Assembly: GCA_937891805.1 (NCBI GenBank)
Contig: CALATK010000234.1
Location: 1-15,943, forward strand
DNA from: an uncultured Fibrobacter sp.
Lineage (GTDB): Bacteria > Fibrobacterota > Fibrobacteria > Fibrobacterales > Fibrobacteraceae
Length of the DNA stretch: 15,943 nt
Reading direction: 5' to 3'
Positions 1 to 6,400 of the stretch are shown here, piece after piece. The position numbers were made by a program, and so were the translations under genes. The stretch's first letter is position 1; the number at the start of each line of letters is the position of its first letter. The notes under the pieces are model-generated. The model saw nothing but the letters and a program-made list of their open reading frames with translations. It was not told the origin of the DNA and did no database searches.

Positions 1-235
1 AATATATAAAGAGAATTGAGGAAAGTCAACACCCGTGCGTTACTTCCCGCTCCGGACGGTTCTTTTTTCACCAGTTCAATCGGGAACGCACTGCGTTCCC
101 AATCCACATAGGAATCAAACAACGGGACCGCGAAAGGGTGAATTCGGGCAATTTGACAGGCACTGTCTGTCAAATCGCTATATATTTTCCTAGCCGTTTC
201 ACCGAATTGGGTGGCATTGGGAAATTTTTCACACA
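1..235 (-). CDS. Possible partial or decayed gene, off the left edge
   Basis: On the minus strand one frame stays open from a TTG at 235-233 to the window edge, about 78 codons. The stop just upstream (TAA, 238-236) bounds it. The translation reads like real protein (for example FGETARKIYSDLTD, then PLFDSYVDWERSAFPIELVK) and has balanced composition, but I recognise no family. There is no ATG near the 5' end and no convincing ribosome binding site, so it may be the 3' part of a truncated gene or a chance frame. Two perfect 9-bp hairpins lie inside it (82-100 and 151-175). The 24-nt phrase at 27-50, repeated at 2146, falls near its visible C-terminal end and would encode AGSNARVL, suggesting the frame runs into repeat sequence. 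Confidence 0.3.
27..50 (+). repeat. 24-nt direct repeat, left copy
   Basis: The 24 bases at 27-50 match 2146-2169 with one mismatch (core CGTTACTTCCCGC). The two copies flank the AbiE-like module, about 2.1 kb apart. Similarity ends immediately after the repeat on the right and two or three bases before it on the left. Confidence 0.75.
82..100. repeat. Perfect 9-bp inverted repeat
   Basis: GGGAACGCA at 82-90 and TGCGTTCCC at 92-100 are exact reverse complements around one base. It is not followed by a T run on either strand, so it is unlikely to be an intrinsic terminator. Its role is unknown. Confidence 0.6.
151..175. repeat. Perfect 9-bp inverted repeat, 7-nt loop
   Basis: ATTTGACAG (151-159) pairs exactly with CTGTCAAAT (167-175) across a seven-base loop. 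It lies upstream of the AbiE-like promoter and inside the possible minus-strand frame. It could be an operator or a hairpin in a transcript; the sequence does not decide. Confidence 0.6.
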
Positions 236-239
236 ATTA

Positions 240-293
240 TAACATTTTTCTTGACTTTAACATTTTAAAATGTTATATTATAATAAAATGTTA
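240..293 (+). promoter_or_regulatory. Promoter within a four-half-site dyad operator
   Basis: A promoter with TTGACT (251-256), a 17-bp spacer and TATATT (274-279) drives the AbiE-like pair. TAACATTTT occurs at 240-248 and 258-266, and its reverse complement AAAATGTTA at 267-275 and 285-293. All four lie symmetrically about 266.5: the inner two form a perfect 18-bp palindrome in the promoter spacer, and the outer two sit exactly 18 bp away on each side. This is what is expected of a repressor binding cooperatively and covering the promoter. AbiEi antitoxins are known to autorepress through inverted repeats, so the winged-helix protein encoded downstream is the natural candidate (inference). 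Confidence 0.75.
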
Positions 294-381
294 AAACGAG
301 GATAAAACCTTCTTTTTCTTCTTTTTTTTCGACAAGAACGAAATCAAATCGAAAATACAAGCTGCATTCGACGATTTCGGG

Positions 382-1338
382 ATGAAATGCGAAATTCGGG
401 CCGTAAAGAGCCCGAAGGGGCTCCCCTTTTACATGGTCGATGGCAAGGCGTTTTACGAAGCCGAAGTTATGGGGCAGAAGTTCCTGCTCGTCTCCTTTAT
501 TGGCGAGAGCGATTTACGCAGGGATTCGCTCAAACATACGCTCAACCAGTTGGAAATTGCGACCGCAAAGCCTGTCGCATTCGCCTTCGACACCCTGAGC
601 GATTTCCAACGAAGGAACTTGGTCGAAGAAGGCATACCCTTTGTCTCGGCATCCTCTATTTTCTACTTGCCGTTCCTAGGCATCGCCTACCGCAGGCGAA
701 AATACACCGCGTCACAGAAGCCGCTGAAAAAGGGAGAAATTCTCCCGAAATTGACCGCCTCGGCCCAGTCATTTTTCCTGTTCATGCTGTACAAAGTCAA
801 GGATTCCAAGATATCGAAAACCGAAGCAGCAAAGATGAACGGCCTTACTCCGATGTCCGTATCGCGCTATTGCAAGGAACTGCTGGATCGTGGACTCATC
901 AAGGAAGCCAGGGAAGGGCAGACTATCCAGATAACCTGTGCCGCAACTGGAAGGGCTCTGTTCGACAAGGCTCTCCCTTACCTTGACAATCCTGTCAAAC
1001 GCGAAACCTATCATTTGCCATCATCGGAATTACTCAGCGAATTTCCCGCTGCAGGGGAATCCGCCCTTTCGCAGATTTCCATGCTTGCGCCACCCGACAA
1101 GAAAATCGTTGCTTGCGGGCCCCGTGAAGAACAGGCAAAGGAAAAAGACGTTTTGAAAGAGAATGCCGGGTTCCTGAATTACCTTTACGCACGCCTACAA
1201 ATATGGAAATACGATCCGATCCCCTTTGTAAAAAACAACCGAGTGGATACAGTCTCGCTTTATCTATCGCTAAAAGATTCTCCAAACGAACGCGTTCAAG
1301 CATGCATTAAGGAAATGTTGGAGAAAGAACAATGGTAA
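382..1338 (+). CDS. AbiEi-like winged-helix antitoxin/autoregulator
   Basis: 318 residues from the ATG at 382. A winged helix-turn-helix lies at about residues 143-198, with a recognition-helix stretch TPMSVSRYCKELLDRGLI and a wing after it. Together with the overlapping nucleotidyltransferase gene this fits the antitoxin of an AbiE-type (type IV) toxin-antitoxin pair, which represses its own promoter and counteracts the toxin. Its last codons overlap the partner's ATG by 7 nt, implying translational coupling. The start is doubtful: the ATG at 382 has no Shine-Dalgarno, while the frame is open back to 295 and reads plausibly (DKNEIKSKIQAAFDDFG just before Met1). The only SD-like GAGGA (298-302) is followed by a T-rich run without a start codon. 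The N-terminus may therefore be damaged or use an unusual start. Family by context and HTH: moderate confidence. Confidence 0.7.
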   Translation: MKCEIRAVKSPKGLPFYMVDGKAFYEAEVMGQKFLLVSFIGESDLRRDSLKHTLNQLEIATAKPVAFAFDTLSDFQRRNLVEEGIPFVSASSIFYLPFLGIAYRRRKYTASQKPLKKGEILPKLTASAQSFFLFMLYKVKDSKISKTEAAKMNGLTPMSVSRYCKELLDRGLIKEAREGQTIQITCAATGRALFDKALPYLDNPVKRETYHLPSSELLSEFPAAGESALSQISMLAPPDKKIVACGPREEQAKEKDVLKENAGFLNYLYARLQIWKYDPIPFVKNNRVDTVSLYLSLKDSPNERVQACIKEMLEKEQW

Positions 1339-2108
1339 ACGGTCTCAGTCTATTCAAAGAGCGGTTTCAGTCATTCAATGACTGCTACACCGTAATCGGC
1401 GGCACGGCGTGTTCGATATTAATGGGAAATGCCGCTTTAGAATTCTGAGCCACTCAAGACATCGATATGATATTGCTCGTTGAATCACGGCAATTCAATG
1501 AGTTTGCCGAACAACTCTTAAAGTTTATAGACGATGGCGGCTATGAATGCGAAGAACGAAAGAACGGCAGCAAAAGACTCTATCGGTTTATCAATCCTAA
1601 AATAGCCGGATACCCCACCATGGTAGAGTTGTTTTCCAAAAACGCACTGGACATGAAAGGAAATCGGCGCATCACTTACGTTAAAACGGACAAGGACCCC
1701 TCGGGACTTTCTGCCATGTTACTTTCGGACGAGTATTACAATCTTGCAATGCAGGGCCGAGAACAAGTTGACGGTGTATGGACTCTACAGGCATCTCACC
1801 TGATTCCCCTGAAAATGCATGCCTGGCTTAACCTGAAAAAAGATATCCAAAAAGGGAAGGTCGTCAACGAATCCGACCTACGCAAGCACAAATACGATGT
1901 TTTCCGTTTGCTACTCCTTCTTAGCGATGAAACAAAAATTGATTGTGACGCCAAGATTCGCAAGGACATCTCCGCATTCATAGATTCTATGGAAAACGAG
2001 GAACTGCTTGCCGAGAACGTCTTTGGCGATTGGGCCCCGGAACAGTTCCGAGCAAACTTCAACAAGGAACAAGACTTGGAACGATTAAGGATGATATACT
2101 TAACGTAG
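1332..2108 (+). pseudogene. AbiEii-like nucleotidyltransferase toxin, interrupted by TGA
   Basis: The frame starts at ATG 1332, within the 3' end of the antitoxin gene, and runs to TAG at 2106-2108, which would give 258 residues. Codon 39 (1446-1448) is TGA. The surrounding translation is VIGGTACSILMGNAALEF-stop-ATQDIDM, matching the nucleotidyltransferase signature GG-x-A followed by R-A-T-x-D-I-D. The stop therefore stands where a conserved Arg is expected, one C-to-T change from CGA. The GG pair (residues 23-24) and the DxD metal ligands (residues 43-45) straddle the lesion. Reinitiation at ATG 1467 would give 213 residues lacking the catalytic core. AbiEii-type proteins transfer nucleotides to targets and block growth; this copy should be inactive unless the stop is read through or is a sequencing error. 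The frame beyond the stop is intact, so the lesion looks recent. Confidence 0.8.
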
Positions 2109-2145
2109 AAAAAGGCGTTTTTTCCCAGCATAACCTTATAGGTCG

Positions 2146-2169
2146 CAACACCCGCGCGTTACTTCCCGC
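2146..2169 (+). repeat. 24-nt direct repeat, right copy
   Basis: Second copy of the phrase at 27-50, 23 of 24 identical, placed 38 bp after the end of the broken toxin gene. It begins the gene-free, hairpin-rich interval that runs to 2462. It may mark a boundary of the module or be one member of a dispersed intergenic repeat. Confidence 0.75.
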
Positions 2170-2217
2170 ATTTCTCTGTAGCGTTCCCCAGCTCGGTCGG
2201 CCCCTGTCCCCCTGGAC

Positions 2218-2245
2218 TGTCATTCTGGAGCGTAGCGATAGAATC
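2218..2245 (+). repeat. Intergenic palindromic element, copy 1
   Basis: The skeleton TGTCA-ATTCT-GGAG ... CGAT-AGAAT-C has ends ATTCT (2222-2226) and AGAAT (2240-2244) that can pair. A second copy with different but still pairing ends is on the minus strand at 11447-11486. Confidence 0.5.
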
Positions 2246-2462
2246 ACGATAGGGCCTACCCTTCGCCGGGTCGGGCTATATTCTAGGGGCAATCGCCCGC
2301 GCTTGCGCTTGCCGCTCGCCTCCTAGAATCAAGCCTCGCTATGCGAGTCTTGTCCCCAAGGGGTCACTATCCCTAACGCGAACGAAAAACGTGCACTATA
2401 TGGCGTGGTAAAAAACAGCGCGTTTTATATGTTTGGAGAGAACATCACCAAGGCGTTTATCC

Positions 2463-2960
2463 ATGTCTCTTCAATGCAATATCGGCAAGGCAATCCGGGC
2501 GTTGCGCGCGCAGAAAGGCGTCTCGCAAGAAAAACTGGCACTTGAAACCGGCATCGGCCGGCGCTACATGAGCGACATCGAGAACGGACGCCGGAACGTC
2601 TCACTTGAGATAATCGAGAAACTCGCCGAGTTTTTTGAAATAAGCCCCAGTGAATTTGTCAAGAAAATCGAACAGGCAGACGAGCCTCCTCTCACCATTG
2701 ATTCGCTCAAGGATTACCTCTGCGAGCGCGGCTACGAAGATGCCGTGGTACTAGAAAGCCCCGATTACCTGAAAGCAATCGTCGGCGTGAGCGACGACGG
2801 GCGCGTCATCTACGATTACGAGAAAATGGCGCGGTGCCTGATGGAAACCGACAGCATGGAATACGAAGAAGCAACTGAATTCATTGACTTCAACACCCTC
2901 GGGGCGCTACCCTACATGGGCGAGAAAAAGCCGATAATTCTGAACGAGATTATAAGATAA
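2463..2960 (+). CDS. XRE-family regulator with C-terminal YDY-type domain
   Basis: 165 residues from ATG 2463, chosen because AAGG at 2450-2453 lies 9 nt upstream; an earlier TTG at 2433 has no such support. Residues about 6-65 are a Cro/C1-type HTH (AIRALRAQKGVSQEKLA, then the recognition helix and SDIENGRRNVSLEIIEKLA). The C-terminal part contains DDGRVIYDYEKMARCLMETD followed by EEATEFIDFNTLGALPYM, which resembles a small domain I associate with accessory genes of gut bacteria (recollection, not searched). It is 24 bp upstream of the helicase ATG on the same strand, so it is probably the cassette's controller, as controller proteins are in restriction-modification loci (inference). Confidence 0.75.
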   Translation: MSLQCNIGKAIRALRAQKGVSQEKLALETGIGRRYMSDIENGRRNVSLEIIEKLAEFFEISPSEFVKKIEQADEPPLTIDSLKDYLCERGYEDAVVLESPDYLKAIVGVSDDGRVIYDYEKMARCLMETDSMEYEEATEFIDFNTLGALPYMGEKKPIILNEIIR

Positions 2961-2984
2961 GAACCATTAAATTTGAAAAGCGTC

Positions 2985-5864
2985 ATGGAAGATAACATTT
3001 TCTTTATCTCTAATGCTCCCGGAAATACCATGCAGGCGTTTCTTGAAAAAGAATTGTCTAAATGTGAGCGGTTTATAATCAGTGTAGCGTTTATATCCAA
3101 AAGTGGGCTCGCCTCATTAAAACAGACTTTGCTTGAGTTAGAGAATCGCGGTATTCCGGGAAAAATCCTAACAACGGACTACCTGACTTTTACAGAACCG
3201 GGAGCCCTCAGATCTCTCAGTAAATACAGAAATATTGAAGTAAAACTTTTCCGATGCGATAAAAACATAAAAGGGTTTCATACTAAAGGGTATCTTTTCT
3301 TTAAAGAAAAAGTCATAAGCATCACCATCGGAAGTTCAAACCTTACAGGAAACGCACTTGCGGTAAACAAGGAATGGAATACATGTTTTTCAGTTGAAGA
3401 TGATGCTACACTGTACAAAAATGTCATTGAAGATTTCGAATCCCTGTGGAATAGTTCCAACGCTTTTCCGATTACAGAAGAAATTCTTGACGAGTATACA
3501 CAAATCTATATTGAGCAGAAACGTATTGCAAGAGAATTGCAACAGCAAAAAATTGCACTTGAAAAAGATGTAGTAATTCGTGAATCTAAAAAAATCTCAT
3601 TTGATCAAATTCTGCTGGAACCGAATTCTATGCAGCTAGAATTCGTTCGAAAGTTGAACGAAATCCGTGCTATGGGCGAACATCGCGCCCTATTGATTTC
3701 TGCAACGGGAACCGGAAAAACTTATGCAGCGGCATTCGCTTTAAGAGAAATTAACCCCAAGCGAGCTTTATTCCTAGTTCATCGAGAGCAAATTCTTCGC
3801 AAGGCGATCGAGTCATTCAAAAATGTGTTTGGTGATACAAAAACATTTGGTTTATATTCAGGCACATCTCATGAAATTGATCGTGATTTCATTTTCGCAA
3901 CCATGCAAACGATGGCAACGCATTTTGAGGATTTTGCAAAACAAGAGTTTCAAGTGATCGTTGTAGATGAAGCCCACCGCGTAGGTGCAGAGAGTTATCA
4001 GAATATGATGGCATATTTCAATCCTGATTTATGGATTGGCATGACTGCATCACCTGACCGTACTGATAAATTCGATGTATACTCAGCATTTGACCACAAC
4101 ATCGCGCATGAAATACGCTTGCAGGAAGCCATGCGGCTGAACCTTCTTTGCCCATTTCATTATTATGGCATTACGGATATCTTTGTTGATGGTGAGGAAA
4201 AAGATAAACGGGATTTTGCAAGGCTTGTATGCGATGAACGTGTTGATTTCATTATCAAGAAAGCAGAATATTTTGACCATAGTGGAAATCGTGTAAAAGG
4301 ACTTGCTTTCTGCAGCACTCTTGAAGAATCAAAAGAACTCTCAAAAAAATTCAATGAACGTGGGTATAGAACAATCGCATTATCTGGAGCAGATTCCCAA
4401 GACACAAGAGAAAATTGTGTCAAGCAACTTGAGCAAGATGAATGGGATGGTGGTTTAGATTACATCTTTACGGTGGATATTTTCAACGAAGGTATTGACA
4501 TTCCACAAGTAAATCAGATATTGATGCTTCGCCCGACGGAATCGCCTATTATTTTTGTACAGCAACTGGGTCGTGGCCTCCGTAAGGCAGAAAACAAAGA
4601 ATTTGTGATGATTCTTGATTTTATAGGAAACTATAGTAACAACTACATGATTCCGATCGCTTTGTCGGGCGACAGGACATATAACAAGGATAATATCCGA
4701 CGTTATGTCCGTCAGGGAGTCAAAGCATTAGAGGGTGCCTCCACAATACATTTTGATGAAATCGCCCGCAAGCGCATTTATGAATCCATTGACTCGGCCA
4801 ACTTCAGCGAGATGAAATTAATTAAGGAATGCTACAAGAACTTGAAATACAAGTTGGGCAGAATTCCCAACTTGATGGATTACGAAGAATACGGCGAAAT
4901 CGATGTCATGCGTATTTTTGAAAATGCATCTTTGGGCTCGTATCATAAATTTCTGAAGAAAGTCGAGAAGGACGAATACAAAGTCAATTTCAGTACTATT
5001 GAAGAAAAGTATCTAGAATATGTTTCAACGAAATTCGCAAACGGCAAGCGATTGCACGAGCTTCTGATTCTTGACGAGCTATTAGGTGGAAATAGCCGGA
5101 ATGTCATGTCCCAGGTGATGAACGAGATGCAAAACAATTTCGGCATTAGCGTCAACGAAAAAACTCGAAAGAATGTTGAAAATATTTTGACTGGTCAATT
5201 TGCATCGGGTGCCGCAAAAGATACTTATGCCGATGTTACATTCATCGAAAGCAATGGAATAGATTTTTGCATTTCCTCAAAGTTCAATGATCTACTTGAC
5301 AATAATGAGTTCCGGCGACAAATGACGGAAGTCGTAAAGTTCGGTCTATTCCGCAACAAAAAATATTTTGGTCATCGCTACAAGGACACTTCATTCTGCC
5401 TTTACGAAAAATACACTTACGAAGATGTGTGTCGTCTTTTGGATTGGGAAAAGAGCGAAGTCTCACTGAATATCGGTGGTTATAAATATGATAAGAACAC
5501 GCAGACGTACCCTGTTTTCATTAATTACGAGAAAAACGACAATATAAGTGCAACAACACGATATGAAGATCGGTTTGTAAACGAAGGAACACTTATAGCG
5601 ATATCAAAATCGGGAAGAACGTCGAAATCAGAAGATGTAAAAGCAGCCATTGAAGCTGACCAACGAGGCATCAAAATGGATTTATTTGTTCGAAAGAATA
5701 AAGATGACCATACTTCTAAAGAATTTTACTATTTAGGACGTTTACATGCGACAGGCTCAACAATGGATTTTGTTATGCCCGAAACAACAAAAACGGCTGT
5801 TGAAATAACTTATAATCTTGAAACTCCTGTACGACAGGACATTTATGAATACTTGGTAGGATAA
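2985..5864 (+). CDS. PLD-nuclease / SF2 helicase / DUF3427 protein
   Basis: 959 residues from ATG 2985 (a TTG at 2973 is the alternative). The N-terminus, to about residue 165, is a phospholipase-D-like nuclease domain with FHTKGYLFF (H99, K101) and GSSNLTGNAL. A superfamily 2 helicase follows: Walker A SATGTGKT (about 239-246), VDEAHRVGAESY (DEAH at 328-331), GMTASPDRTD, then NEGIDIP and QLGRGLRKAENK (motif VI, arginine finger). The last 350 or so residues resemble DUF3427, ending with LFVRKNKDDHTSKEFYYLGR. Such proteins probably translocate on and cut nucleic acid. Coupling to an XRE gene upstream and a NUDIX gene one base downstream suggests a defence cassette. Domain calls are confident; target and biological role are not. 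The gene is more A+T-rich than the XRE gene before it. Confidence 0.85.
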   Translation: MEDNIFFISNAPGNTMQAFLEKELSKCERFIISVAFISKSGLASLKQTLLELENRGIPGKILTTDYLTFTEPGALRSLSKYRNIEVKLFRCDKNIKGFHTKGYLFFKEKVISITIGSSNLTGNALAVNKEWNTCFSVEDDATLYKNVIEDFESLWNSSNAFPITEEILDEYTQIYIEQKRIARELQQQKIALEKDVVIRESKKISFDQILLEPNSMQLEFVRKLNEIRAMGEHRALLISATGTGKTYAAAFALREINPKRALFLVHREQILRKAIESFKNVFGDTKTFGLYSGTSHEIDRDFIFATMQTMATHFEDFAKQEFQVIVVDEAHRVGAESYQNMMAYFNPDLWIGMTASPDRTDKFDVYSAFDHNIAHEIRLQEAMRLNLLCPFHYYGITDIFVDGEEKDKRDFARLVCDERVDFIIKKAEYFDHSGNRVKGLAFCSTLEESKELSKKFNERGYRTIALSGADSQDTRENCVKQLEQDEWDGGLDYIFTVDIFNEGIDIPQVNQILMLRPTESPIIFVQQLGRGLRKAENKEFVMILDFIGNYSNNYMIPIALSGDRTYNKDNIRRYVRQGVKALEGASTIHFDEIARKRIYESIDSANFSEMKLIKECYKNLKYKLGRIPNLMDYEEYGEIDVMRIFENASLGSYHKFLKKVEKDEYKVNFSTIEEKYLEYVSTKFANGKRLHELLILDELLGGNSRNVMSQVMNEMQNNFGISVNEKTRKNVENILTGQFASGAAKDTYADVTFIESNGIDFCISSKFNDLLDNNEFRRQMTEVVKFGLFRNKKYFGHRYKDTSFCLYEKYTYEDVCRLLDWEKSEVSLNIGGYKYDKNTQTYPVFINYEKNDNISATTRYEDRFVNEGTLIAISKSGRTSKSEDVKAAIEADQRGIKMDLFVRKNKDDHTSKEFYYLGRLHATGSTMDFVMPETTKTAVEITYNLETPVRQDIYEYLVG

Positions 5865-5865
5865 A

Positions 5866-6246
5866 ATGAAGCATATCGAAGTTGTAGCAGGCATCATCAA
5901 AGATGGTGATAAGATATTCGCAACCCAGCGCGGTTACGGAGAATTCAAAGATGGCTGGGAATTTCCCGGCGGCAAGATGGAATCTGGCGAAACACCGCAA
6001 CAGGCTCTAGCTCGTGAACTGAAAGAAGAACTCGCTGTTGATGTCAACGTAGGTGATTTCCTATGTACAGTTAATTATGATTATCCGACTTTCCATTTGA
6101 CAATGCATTGTTTTTATTGCTCACTTATTGGAGGAGAGCTGACCTTGTTAGAGCATGAAGCAGCCAAATGGCTCCATTTGTCAGAATTGCATACCGTTAA
6201 TTGGCTACCTGCTGATGTAGAAGTTGTAAGGGCTTTAGAAAAATAA
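5866..6246 (+). CDS. NUDIX (MutT-like) nucleoside triphosphate pyrophosphohydrolase
   Basis: 126 residues, a normal single-domain NUDIX size. The NUDIX box runs from GGKMESGETPQQ to RELKEELAV (about residues 35-58), with G36, E42, R50, E51, E54 and E55 in place; the usual Gly near the end of the box is Ala57. WEFPGGK before the box and the overall length resemble MutT-type 8-oxo-dGTP or modified-dNTP hydrolases. The ATG lies one base after the helicase stop, so the two are almost certainly co-translated. In this setting it may clean or deplete nucleotides during defence or repair; the substrate cannot be read from the sequence. Confidence 0.85.
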   Translation: MKHIEVVAGIIKDGDKIFATQRGYGEFKDGWEFPGGKMESGETPQQALARELKEELAVDVNVGDFLCTVNYDYPTFHLTMHCFYCSLIGGELTLLEHEAAKWLHLSELHTVNWLPADVEVVRALEK

Positions 6247-6366
6247 TATAACGATCGAATCCCATTGTCCAGCATTTTACATCATTTTTGATTGGTTCAA
6301 GGGTTACTCTATTCTGAAGCGTATTTTTTACATTCTTACCTGTTGTTATTTGTTAATTTTTAGGAA

Positions 6367-6390
6367 ACGTTATTCTATAACGTATTTTAT
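6367..6390 (+). terminator. Possible intrinsic terminator of the NUDIX cassette
   Basis: ACGTTAT (6367-6373) and ATAACGT (6377-6383) pair perfectly with a 3-nt loop, followed by ATTTTATTT. The stem is A+T-rich, so strength is uncertain. It lies in the 154-bp convergent gap between the NUDIX gene and the receiver gene. Confidence 0.5.
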
Positions 6391-6400
6391 TTAATGGGAT

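Larger units (their letters stand above)
2109..2462. other. Gene-free repeat and hairpin region
   Basis: About 350 bp without a credible gene; the open frames across it have atypical composition. It holds the right copy of the 24-nt repeat, the element at 2218-2245, an 8-bp inverted repeat ATTCTAGG/CCTAGAAT (2280-2287 and 2322-2329), a hairpin with 10-bp arms and one mismatch (2330-2339 with 2343-2352), and CCCC-AA-GGGG at 2354-2363. The density of short palindromes is typical of dispersed intergenic repeats in some genomes. I see no clear promoter for the downstream XRE gene. Confidence 0.6.

Noticed and set aside
11..30. GAGGAAAGTC near the left edge resembles a conserved RNase P RNA segment.
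   Set aside because: The following bases do not continue the RNase P consensus and no other conserved segment is near; only ten bases match.
2108..2124. GAAAAA-GGCGT-TTTTTC as a terminator after the broken toxin gene.
   Set aside because: The stem is almost entirely A-T and would be very weak; not supported as a terminator.
6259..6400. ATCCCATT (6259-6266) and AATGGGAT (6393-6400) flank the convergent gap as an inverted repeat.
   Set aside because: Eight bases at about 130-bp separation in A+T-rich DNA can arise by chance, and no mobile element lies between.
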